Assembly (NCBI GenBank): GCA_019022495.1
Contig: JAFEKR010000014.1
Span: 62,001 to 126,000, forward strand
Length of the DNA: 64,000 nucleotides
Source: Epichloe hybrida
Lineage: Eukaryota; Ascomycota; Sordariomycetes; Hypocreales; Clavicipitaceae
Reading direction: 5' to 3'
Shown one piece after another: positions 26,012-36,654 of the stretch; position 1 is the stretch's first letter; every line of letters starts with the position of its first letter. Position numbers and translations under genes: made by a program. Under the pieces are notes generated by a model. The model was not told the origin of the DNA and searched no databases. It saw only the letters and a program-made list of their open reading frames with translations.

Positions 26012-26816
26012 TTGATACCCTGGGGGACATTTTCCTGCTATTTTTGTCAACTAATTTGTATGGAAACTTATAGATCAAAGCTATTTACACCAAGTCCCTG
26101 CTCACAAGAAAAAAGCTAGGGGAAGAGGCATCTAAAAACTTTGTGTAGACTGTACAAAGTAGCTGACAAAGTAGCTGACAAAGTTTGCAACGTTTCGTGC
26201 ATCACAGTGCAGCCACTCTGCATAAGCCGAACCGACAGTGTGGAAAACGCCTCACCGCCGCAGGATCAAGCAAGAAGTCTCGGACTGTCTCAAGCATGGC
26301 ATCTTCCGCAGACAAAGCTCCAGGCCCCAACAAGCGGTATAGCACATGGCTCGACCTCGACCTCGATAGCAAAAAGAAAGCGACCGCCGGCCTCATGGTC
26401 ATGACGGCGCACATGAATTGATCTGATCGGCCAGTGGCGACAGCAACGTCTCTCGATCTGCGTCTTCTCCAACTCGTACTTCCAAGTTCGGCCAAACGGC
26501 CCGCGTTTGATTGCCCGGCTGATTTGCCAAACCGTTCGTCGCTTCATCACCTGATGAATTAGGAAAAGCCTTAGAGATAGGAACAAGATTATTCACGCTT
26601 GGCGCCTCTGAAGAATATGTAGGACAATAGCATCTTGCAGTCGGACGCTGTGCAATTATTCCCAGCGCCTAGTCATGCATATAATTATCATAACAATTAG
26701 TACACTAGGTTTCCACATGAAAAGACATATGTAACCTAAGCAATTGACTAAGCCGTAAGCACGTTCCTACTACTTATAAATTCATTAATTTGTTAATTTG
26801 TTAATTTATTAATTTG

Positions 26817-26960
26817 TTCATTTGTTCATTTGTTCATTTGTTCATTTGTTCATTTGTTCATTTGTTCATTTGTTCATTTGTTCATTTGTTCATTTGTTCA
26901 TTTGTTCATTTGTTCATTTGTTCATTTGTTCATTTGTTCATTTGTTCATTTGTTCATTTG
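26817..26960. repeat. TTCATTTG octamer satellite, 18 perfect units
   Basis: Exactly 144 bp made of TTCATTTG repeated without a visible mismatch, preceded by degenerate TTAATTTG units from about 26790. Because 8 is not a multiple of 3 the array stays open in several frames, which creates long but meaningless reading frames. Perfect identity suggests recent expansion. Confidence 0.95.
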
Positions 26961-28390
26961 TTATAAGGGAGTACTTTGTACGTTGTATTATAATGACTTT
27001 AGGGCTAAATGTATCTTTATGTAGCCTAGCTGCTAAAGAAGCAATAATTTCCTGCCACTAACCTAGCGTGCAAACTGCACCTCTCCGCTGCCAAAACGCA
27101 TGCCACGCTTTTTCACCCTTGCTCCCGTGATCTGACCGATACTTCTCTCTTCTTCACCTTCGTAATCCTGGAGCGGATTTTCTGAAGCTTGACAATAACT
27201 CAATGCGATTGCTGTCGACTTTCAGCCCAAAGTGGTATCAACGATACCATACGAAGAACAATTGAGCATGAGGACACACCATGCAAGCAAAAGGTCGTAC
27301 TTCGCAGGAGCAGGCTAGTCACCTTGGTCATCTGTCTGCACGACGCCGCGATCCCTACCTGATATTCGCACCTCATCCGAGCGCCATGCTCACTTTGGCG
27401 GTGGCTCCGCACGCAGATTCCCATGCTTTGTTTTACCTTGGATGATGATGGAGAAGGGTTGGATCTTACCCCTCCATTTGCTCCTCTGCTCCGTCCCTCA
27501 CAAGTTGGCGGAGCAAGCCTATCACTCAATCGCCTGCCTGTCTCAGTGCTGAAGAGTGCGTGATCGAAGACTCGATATAATGAGACCAGACCCCTTGTCG
27601 ACTTTTCTCTAGCTCCGCAATCTACTCTGGGCCAAAGTACCCATCGTTGGTTGCCCTTTTCGGGTCCCCCGTCGCCATTCTCGGCATTCCACCCGCCTGC
27701 TTTCTAGCATCTACCCTCCCTTGAACCCGGCAACGGCCCAGGGAAGGAAAGGGAAGGAAGGGAATCGCCCAAGGACTCTTTTACTTTGGCACTGTTCTTT
27801 TCCATTGGACAAGCCGGGAATGCGACAACTACATTCCCAAGCACACCCTTGACTTTTTCGTCCCACATGCGGTCACATACCCCCCAGAGGCTGAGGGGCC
27901 TGAGAGACCTGAGAGACCTGAGAGGGGTGTGTGCAGACTGCAGAGCTTGGGCAGTTTGTGCTGTATCATTAATGTATCGCAATCTTTTTTCTAAACCTTG
28001 GGAGGCGTACGAGTTCACACTATCTTACGTCGAATCTCTCTATTCGCACGTCTGCAAGAAACATCTGCTCATCAATTTATGGACCCACTGAGCTCCATGC
28101 TACCTTCCTGTTCATCAGGTGCGTACGGTTACAAGACAAGATACCCCGGTCTAGGAACCTGCGCTGCTAGGTGCAGTCGCATCGCGGCGGGCTCAACCAA
28201 CATGACTGGGATGGGATGTACAACGCTGGGCAATCTCACACGGAGAATTATCCGGCAAGCTGATCTCAGATTGTCCCACCTGGAGAAGGACGTTGTCAAG
28301 GGACGACTATTGGGTCCCGGGGGAGGGCCAAGAGTCCAAGACCATGCCCATTGCCAATCCGACATCAAGGGAAAGTTCCCGGAGAAAAAC

Positions 28391-28398
28391 TATATAAA
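28391..28398 (+). promoter_or_regulatory. TATA box of the TmpB-like gene
   Basis: TATATAAA lies 106 bp upstream of the ATG at 28497, preceded by AAAAAC and followed by a pyrimidine-rich stretch near 28450-28480 suited to transcription start. Motif seen; use inferred. Confidence 0.6.
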
Positions 28399-28496
28399 GG
28401 CCCATTGATTCACAAGTGTAGTCGAGATGGGAGTCAGGAGCTCAGACTACTTACTCTTCTATTCCTTAAATCACCCCCCTCTTTGAGTGTTACCTC

Positions 28497-31400
28497 ATGG
28501 TCGTCACCATGAACGGCACCAGGAAATCTCATTCATTTGCTATACCCACGGCAGACTTCACCCATGGTGAAGCCATCTATTGCCCGTTTCCCACTGTTAC
28601 TTCTGCTTTCTATCACTATGCTACCTCTACACCCTCAGTCACAGCAGTTCGTGATCTCTCGAGTGGTGTCTTCGTGAGGGAGCTGACGTATCGTGAGCTT
28701 GCCGTTCAGGCTCAGCTTCTGGCTGCCCGGCTTCGAATGCTTGGCGTTGGGCCTCATCAAAGCATACCCCTTGTTGTCAAACGTGGCACTGAGATGCTTG
28801 TGGGTATCATGGCTATTTTATCGTGTGGTGCACAGTACGTGCCTCTTGACGGCGGCGTTGTTCCGGATTCCACCATCAAGCACGTCGCAGAACAATGCGG
28901 TGGGCATATTATTCTTTGCATCTCATCAACCGAGAGTCGCCTCAAGACGCTCTTGCCCACCTCGACCCCTATCGTCATCGAACAAAGAACTGCCCCAGAT
29001 CAAGCTTTAAATGACCCCGAGGCGTGGACCGACCTTGCATGCCCCGATACAGGATGCTACGTTATCTACACATCTGGTTCGTGCACCGTCCCCCCCTCCA
29101 GGAGGATCTCAGACCGTGACTTGCGTGACATGATATTGATATTCTCCGCAGGAACCACGGGTAAGCCCAAAGGTGTGGATGTCACGCACAAGAACGTGGC
29201 CAACTTGGTCTGCCTGTCGCCGGGTGGACTGGGCGTTCAGCCAGGCATGTGTGTTGGCCAGGTTCTGAACATCAGCTTCGACATGGGTAAGTGGTGTAAC
29301 CCATCCAAGTCATGTTTTGTATGATGGGATACTTGTTGGTGATATAGACACTGACACTAAGCCTCAGCGGCTTGGGAGATTTTCAGCTGTCTGTGTAATG
29401 GAGGCACACTCGTTGTCAGAGGCCCCAGGTGGGAACCTACACTCAATGAAGTAAGTATCATGGCCAACGTTCTGGGCTTCTACTTCCACTCATGCTGGAT
29501 GGGCCCTGTCGGGATGGAATGATAGGCTAACCAAACATTTCAGCTTGACGTTCTGATTTGCACACCCACCATCTTGTCAAAATACCACCCCAAACTCTAT
29601 CCCAAGATCAAAGTTGTCGCCACTGCTGGCGAGCCTACGTCCCAAGATCTTGCCGACTTGTGGGCGACGCATGCCACCTATTGGAACTGTTGCGGTCCTA
29701 CCGAAACTACAATTGTCAATACCATGTCCAAACATGTTGTTGGCGAGCCCATCTCCATTGGTCGCCCAACTCCCAACAACTCCGTTTACATTTTAGACAG
29801 TGACGGCAGAACCGTCCCTGTGGGTGTGGCTGGTGTAATATGGGCGGGTGGTCATGGAGTGACTCGTGGCTACGTGGGGCTTGATTCCAAGACAAAGGAA
29901 GCATACGTTTCGGACCCATTTGCAAATGATGGGTAAGACAGACCAAGGACTGACCCTACCGCCCTCTTTATTGGTATGAGGAATTGACCGGCCGCTAATT
30001 GTTGTCTCACTAGATCCTCCATGTATTGTACTGGCGATCTTGGCCGGTGGAGGGAAGATGGAAATATCGACATCCTGGGCCGCGTGGATGACCAAGTCAA
30101 GGTCAAGGTAAGATGAGATACTACACTCAATCTGGCGTTCGGGGTTTTTTTCTTTATTCCCGGTGAAGACGAGTGCTCTGACTTGGTGGGCTGACAATAC
30201 TGTGTTGCTTGTTGCAGGGTTTCCGGGTTGAGCTTGACGGGGTGTCGTCGTCATTGGCATCTGCCCCAGGTGTTACCCGCGCGACAGCCCTTCTGGTAGA
30301 GGGAGACATTCACGGTTTCACAGTCCCATTAGGACCCGATGTTGAAACTATCGTTGCGCACACAAAGAAATTGCAGCCTTACTATGCCATTCCGACCAAG
30401 ATCCACCAAATGAGCGCCTTTCCTACTACCGCGAATGGCAAAATTGATAAGCAGTCTCTCCGCGACCTTGCCCTAGCACAGGAATCCAAGGAGAGCATCG
30501 AAGAGCGCATGCCAAGGTCTCCCTCCAACGAGAGCGATGAGATGACTTTGGCCGAGGTACGATCTGTATCTAGTTCATCAACGCTGACAGTTTCGGAGGA
30601 AAAGCTGGACTTGAACAGAGACATTCCGGAAAAGAAGCTACCAAAACATGTTCGTGGTCTCCGGCATCGCATTGCCATTGTGTATCGGTTCCTTTTCAGC
30701 CTAATTGGCCTGCTCAACATTGGTGCCCTTGTTGCCCTCGTTCTTGTCAATCCTGGCCAAGAGTGGCTCGCGACCCTCACGGCAGCCAATTTGGTGTTGG
30801 CCGTGTTGGTTCGCCAAGATGTCGTCATCAACACTCTGTACACAATGACTTGCTCCGCGCCAAAATCAGCTCCTATTTGGTTGCGGAAACGTCTTGCCAA
30901 GATATACCATTTGGGTGGTGTTCACTCTGCTGCTGGTATCTGCGCAACGGCGTGGCTACTTGGATCCACATTCCGGTCAACGGTTGCCTTCGCCGAGAAT
31001 AAGACCAACGACTCCCTCGCCACCCTGGTGATTTCCTGGATGCTTTGTGCTCTATGCTGCGGGTTGGTGGGATTCGCCTGGCCTACATTCCGCAAGAAGT
31101 ACCACAACCAATTCGAGCGGATTCACCGATTCGTCGGTTGGACAGTGCTTGCCATGTTCTGGGTTCGAACCATTCTGTCGGTCCGCGACGTGACGCCGGT
31201 AGGGGACGACCTCGGAATGGCACTCGTAAAGACACCTGGGTTTTGGATGTTGGGTGTGGCCACTTGCAGTATTGCTTCATCCTGGTTCTGGTTGCGAAAG
31301 GTGCCGGTCAATGCGGTGCCTCTTTCAGACCACGCCATTGTCTTGTCGTTCGACTATACTGTTCCTGTCAACGGAAGTTTCACGCGCATTTCCAAGCGTC

Positions 31401-31933
31401 CGTTGATAGAATGGCATTCGTTTGCCACCATCCCAGCTCCACAGCCATCTGCTATTGCTGAGAAGCCGGGCTATTCCCTCGTTGTTTCAAATGCAGGCGA
31501 TTGGACAAGGGACTGCATTCGCAATCCACCCACCAGTCTGTGGGTTCGTGGCTTGCCCACTTGTGGTGTCATGAGAATTGCAACGCTCTTCAATCGAATT
31601 GTCGTCATCGCCACAGGGTCTGGTATTGGCCCTCTGCTGGGCCATATTGCACAGCCAAGCTGCCCGACGCAGCTCATCTGGTCGACTTCGAATCCCGAGA
31701 AAACGTTTGGCAAGAAATTGTTGGATACGATTTACGAGTCAATACCCGACGCTGTGATCCACGACACCAAGCAGAAAGGCCGTCCAGACCTTGTGAAGAT
31801 GGGCTATAACTTGGCCAAAGAGTTCCGGGCCGAGGCTGTCATCATCATTGCCAATGAAAAGATCACCAAGAAAGTGGTCTATGGTCTCGAGACGCGAGGG
31901 ATTCCCGCGTATGGCGCCATCTGGGACAGTTGA
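28497..31933 (+). CDS. tmpB: TmpB-like protein: adenylation domain fused to TmpA-type membrane flavoprotein
   Basis: Model: 28497-29076, 29152-29286, 29368-29450, 29544-29932, 30014-30107, 30218-31933; introns 75, 81, 93, 81 and 110 bp; 998 aa. The N-terminal half is an adenylate-forming domain with full core motifs: [11 protein letters not shown] (about 191-201), NCCGPTETT (about 314-322), YCTGDLGRW with Asp404, [16 protein letters not shown] (418-433) and catalytic Lys502 in TANGKIDK. No carrier-protein Ser motif follows. After a polar linker come six hydrophobic helices (about 578-786) with His in LGGVH and FERIHRF, then a soluble ferric-reductase-like domain with TGSGIGP near 893-899. This matches the Aspergillus nidulans TmpB layout; TmpA/TmpB act in conidiation signalling. 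The substrate is unknown. Intron 1 has a non-consensus GTTCGT donor. Confidence 0.9.
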
Positions 31934-33308
31934 GAGCTTTCCTATTTTCTTGCTTCTCTTTCTTTTCTCACATCTATTGTACTATCTCTCCCACGAGTTG
32001 CATTTTCTCTGTGGGTCGGGGTAGTAGCGAGCGATACTTCTTGTCACACTCGCTGTATATTTCTTTTGTATCATGCTGCCCGGAACAGGGCACGGGAGGC
32101 GCAGGCATAGAAGTATGCCGACTGATTATTGCATCAACGTGAGCGTGGGCAGGCTATCTTCAAATTACCAGCATGGCAGGGTAGCGGTGGAATCTTGGAG
32201 GGTTTTTTCCTTTTTTGCTTTCTCATTTCTTTTTTTTTTTTTTTTTGCCGTCCATCGTCAATGAGCTCATCTGGGATCTGACTAGATATGGAGATGTATC
32301 TGCCTCCTTGGCACAGCTTTTCTTTCAATAGCATCATGTGTTTGCGTTGGCCTTCCCCCGTTGGCAATGGTAAAAGAAGCAGTAGAGTTTAGTCTCGCCG
32401 GGGGTGGGACCGACTAAACTAAAACGAAGCGGGCTTTAAATTTTAAAGTTGTGCACCCCGTACTCTGTAGAGTTCTAGATCATGGCCCGGCCCGCTGCGT
32501 GGCAAGCCATTGACCCGGCCAGTTGGTTTCCGTCTTGCGTTGTCCGAGTTGTTCATGCGTACCGACTAACAGAGTACATATACGAACGTACCTACATACT
32601 CGGGAGACGCCCGGTAGCCCTGCCCTGCCTCCCTCCAAGCGGGTGCACATACTGTCTGTCAGAACCGGATTTCCCACGCACATATCTTGTGACAGGGTGC
32701 CCTTTTCCCCCCTCCCCCGTGCCCGTGCCCGTGTATGTACGCGCCATGTGGGAATGCGAATGACGGCGACCCTGTCTCGGAATGACAGCGAGACAAATGA
32801 CTGCCCGCCTGCCTACCCTAGAGGCCACACTTGTCCTGCACAAGATTTTCGCACCCCCCACCCCACGTCTCTTTTGCTTTCCCATTTTCCCACGCGCGTG
32901 CCCGCGAAACAAGCCCTCGTCACAAACTGTCGTGCCCTCGGGACGGAGCAGGAGTTGGGACCGAATAGGTCTGCTTCAACACGACTGACTTCGGTGTACA
33001 TCGCATCTCCTGTAACTACTTGCCGAGCATCTAGTCATCACGATTCTTTCCAAGCCACGTCTTATTCGGGTCCCTGCAAAGGAAAAAGCGAGGAATTTGG
33101 TACGATGCATATTGTTTTGTTTTGAAGAGTCTTGCAAAATTGAGTAAATGTTGAGGTAAAAAGTTCATGTAAAATCTCACCTGACCCATGATCAAGTGGC
33201 GCATATTAAAAGAATTGTTAGAAACGTACCAAATTCCCACCCCATATAGACATATCAAATACGTGGATATCTTATATTATTACTTTTAAAAACAAGTCAT
33301 TCAGCAGC
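31934..33308. other. Intergenic, convergent TmpB-like and RGS genes
   Basis: Both genes end here. Seen: a T-rich run at 32228-32246, a small stem of AGTTTAGTC (32386-32394) with GACTAAACT (32412-32420), and a palindromic TTTAAATTTTAAA near 32436-32448. No supported gene. Confidence 0.5.
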
Positions 33309-35166
33309 CTATGCGCTGCTTGAGTCGTCCAATGATCGTCGCTCCTTGATAAACTTAGGCCAGGTGTTGGTGAGAACGAGGTACTTGATGCTCATCTCGG
33401 CGTCGTCGAAGACGCAGTCGCTGAAAGCGTCGGGAATCTCACCCGTGTATCGAACAGGAGCAGAATCGCCATCTGGGCGCTTGGGACTGTCCGCGAACGG
33501 AGTGGCAGGGTCAGGTGTGCTGCATTCACCAGTGACGGCCCGAGCGGCGCCTTCGAAGATGGCCTGGAGATTCTTGAAATCTTGTGATGACAAGTTGACC
33601 TGGAACTCGGCGCTGTTGCTGCTGATGAAGTCCATGTAGATGCGGAGAGCACTCTCGAAGCATTCGCGCGAAAGACCCAGGGTGGTGGCGCCATCTTTCT
33701 CATTCTTGACAGGCTGGTTGGCGCCAACAATGTACTGCCCGCGCCATTGACGAATTCGGGTCAAGAAAGCAATGTTTTCTCCAGAAAAATCACGGAGGGC
33801 AGAAAACTCTTGCAGAGGCTCAGGATTCTTTGACAAGGTGTGCTCGAGTGCATCCATGGTAAGGATACTTCCCCCAGTAGTGGATACAGAGCCAGCCTTG
33901 GTGCGGCCCATCCAGGATGAAGTGGTTGATGTATCAGAGGTGAAAGACTTTCCACAGTGCTGGACGGATTTCTGTCGCGATTCCCAGCGAGCGATGGAAT
34001 CGAGTGTCTCTCGAGATAGGCTACGTTGCTTGCAAACCTCCCAAATGGGAATGAAAACGGTGAAAATCTCGAGCATCATGATGGACATGGCAATCCTGTG
34101 GGATGGATGGTAAGTTCAGTGGTCTCGAGTAAGAAAACGGGCTCAATATACATACCATTGGGGAGGAATGAAGTATTCATTGATAGGAGCCATGCCAGGA
34201 GCGTAGATGGCGACGAGCCACATCGGGGATGCGTGAAGGCTATGGCGTCACACATTAGTTCTTCCCTTCAGAAATAGGATATTGGGCGTCCATACCCTGA
34301 AAGACAGCAAGCTATCGTCTGTGTTCTCCAACCCTGGGTATCGCGAAGGCCTCGAGATCGCCAAAGAATAATGGGAGCGACGATCCAAGCCCAGAACATC
34401 TGCCAGAAGATTGATGGCCACCTGTGAGACACACGTCGTGTTAGTTGATCAAGTTTGATCTCAAGTTTGCTGAGGTTTATGCCCGTCTCACCATTCCCAT
34501 CCGCGACCTTGCTCCGTCTTCTGCTCCATCATCGTACCGGTAACTTCGGTGCCGGGGATACCCCACGTGGAATGAAACTTTCGGGAGATAAGGAACATGA
34601 AGATGATGAGGAAAAACTGTTTACGGAAAGTTAGTTGCGTGTTCAACTGGGAATATTGATTCGCCTCAACTCACGTGGAGGGCCATTCCTAGACCAACAA
34701 GAATGAGCACCCTCTTGGTGTAGGCAAGCATATGCCATCTGGCAACCAAGGTTTTGCGGATACGGGGACGTTGGCCGCCCCAGCCAAGATCGACCGTTTT
34801 CTCGACATATTTTTTCTGGGCATTTGCGACATAGAGGAAGCGACTGTTGGAGGCGTGGAAAAGGGCAATACCAAAGGGCAGCCACAGGCCCATGATGAAG
34901 AACTCAGCTACTTCAGGCATCAGAGGGCCGTACACATAACCAGTTGTAACACAGGACCAATAACCATGTAAAAACATGATTGCCGCGAATGAAAGACTCA
35001 GGCCTCTGATCCTGAGAATAGGCATATCGCGCTTGATCCACAGGAAGGACATGCCGCTAACAAGAATGACAGTCCATGAAATGGCGAAGACGATCCAGAA
35101 GATGCCGACTCCATCGAGGCGAGCCACTGGCTTGGTGTCAGGTGTGACACCGAATTCCGAACCCAT
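33309..35166 (-). CDS. Seven-helix membrane protein with C-terminal RGS domain
   Basis: Likely regulator of heterotrimeric G-protein signalling, acting as a GTPase-activating protein for a G-alpha subunit at the plasma membrane. Model (minus): 35166-34675, 34616-34492, 34421-34296, 34239-34156, 34095-33309; introns 58, 69, 56 and 60 bp; 537 aa. Seven hydrophobic segments span residues about 15-297, ending in IAMSIMMLEIFTVFIPIWEV. A Ser/Thr-rich linker leads to the RGS fold (about 350-520): LQEFSALRDFSGENIAFL, then IYMDFISSNSAEFQVNL and a final YLVLTNTWPKFI helix. The 7-TM plus RGS layout resembles Aspergillus GprK, Magnaporthe Rgs7 and plant RGS1; which subfamily it belongs to is not settled here. 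About 90 residues of acidic, Pro-rich sequence interrupt the RGS fold before its last helix. Confidence 0.9.
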
Positions 35167-36651
35167 TTTGTCGTTTGTTTGTCTCTGGGAGACAAGCTGA
35201 GCCGTTCAAACAGGCCAGGGACAGGAGGTACTGAGCGGAAACGCCAGATATGGCGCAAGGGACAGTAAGAAGCGAACGAAGCCGGAGTTTTGTTCAGGCC
35301 CCGATTCGAAAGGCAGGCGAGGCAGATAGATACGCTGAGCTCCGCGGTCGAGGCAAGTCAAGTCGGATATGTTAATAAAGGACCGTAATACGAAGAAGGG
35401 GGGAGAGGGGAGGCCTGGGTGTGATAAATATTCGACCCAGACTCTACACCGAGCAAAGTTACCCCAAACAAAAGGGCTTGCCAGGATAAACCAAAGGATT
35501 GACAAGAAAAAAAGCACTAAGAAAAAAAAAAAAGAACGAATGGCTCAAGGTTTGGGTTGGGGGTGTGTTGTTTTGCTTTGTTTAGTATCGCTTTGGCAGA
35601 TATCGAGCCAGGGCACTGCACTCGCCGATCTCCAGCGTTGCTTTCATCAGGAAATGCTTTTGCCAGAAGTAACGTGGCGAAAGAAAACCCAGCCATTAGA
35701 AGTGTGAGGAAGTATTTTCGTGGGACGACTTGGTACCTGCGTGTTCGCGCCAGTCAAGTCCTCGACTCCTCGCGCACTAGTAGACCACGGAGCCAGGGTA
35801 CCCGGGCCAGATACACGCAGGTTGTGTCGTAGTATCATTACATTGTATGCTTGTGCACCCCAAAAGCAGATTTGCTTTGCCCCCAGCTTCACAGGGACGC
35901 AGGGCTACTGAGCGATTGCCTGATGCGGAGTATGGCAACGTAGATCACCAACAGCTTGGGTGGCAACCAAGACACGATGCTTTTTGCTTTCCTGGCTTTG
36001 CCCCTCGCTTCGATGTAACAAGATCTCCATCCATGTAACAGAAGTCGGTCGCTCGAAAGGCTCGCATTATGACTGGCAAGATGACAGTCCGGACTGCCAT
36101 GCTGTTGACCTTTTGCACGCCGTCTGATGGATCTGCGGACAATGTGAACGAACAGGACGCCTGTGACGCCTATGACGCCTACGACTGAACGAAATTAGCT
36201 TTGCCCGTTTTTACCGTCGGAGGTTTCGATTCCGATTTGTGTGAAGCCCCGAAGCGGGTCTCGTTTGTGGATTGACAGAGGTTTTCATGTGGCTTCAGCT
36301 GAATTGGACCTTGACTGGAGCTTGTCAGGCAACAGGATGATTGGGACTGAGCAACGCGATTCTGTACAGAATGTACTAGCATCTTTTGAAAAGAAAAGAG
36401 CTAACTGAAGCACCCGGCCGAATGGCACCGTGTGGGCATCACGCTCGAGACTGAGTGAGACCTGCCTGCTACATAAGCTGCTTGGCAACTGTTTACAGCC
36501 GTTGTTGGAGCTATCGCAACTGCCACGCAAGTGTGAAGAAGCGCCCGGTCCAGCCCGGCTCTTTCCTAGTGACCCGGCTCTTTCCTAGTGACCCGGCTCT
36601 TTCCTAGTGACCCGGCTGTCGAGGCTGTCCATGTAATATGTCTAGGCTTGC
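35167..36651. other. Spacer upstream of the RGS gene
   Basis: Contains the RGS gene promoter and ordinary-composition DNA up to the transposon relic. An A12 run lies at 35522-35533. No gene is supported. The 19-bp tandem array listed separately sits just before the relic. Confidence 0.5.
36554..36617. repeat. 19-bp tandem array next to transposon relic
   Basis: Three perfect copies of CCCGGCTCTTTCCTAGTGA (36554-36572, 36573-36591, 36592-36610) plus a 7-bp partial copy. It ends 35 bp before the target-site duplication of the relic at 36655. Confidence 0.95.
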
Positions 36652-36654
36652 TTA

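Larger units (their letters stand above)
24915..28496. other. Repeat-rich spacer between enoyl-CoA hydratase and TmpB-like genes
   Basis: These genes are divergent, so both promoters lie here. Seen inside: a G18 run near 25627-25640, (CTCGA)n at 25965-26011, three CAAAGTAGCTGA copies near 26154-26184, the TTCATTTG array at 26817-26960 within an AT-rich stretch, and three GACCTGAGA-type copies near 27900-27924. No open frame shows family similarity. The 3.6-kb length is unusual beside the 0.3-1 kb spacers at 47-64 kb. Confidence 0.5.

Noticed and set aside
26822..27061. Open frames encoding repeated Phe-Ile-Cys-Ser and similar
   Set aside because: Artefact of the TTCATTTG satellite, which lacks stop codons in several frames.
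36554..36617. CRISPR-like array
   Set aside because: Units are directly adjacent with no spacers; this is a simple tandem repeat in eukaryotic DNA.
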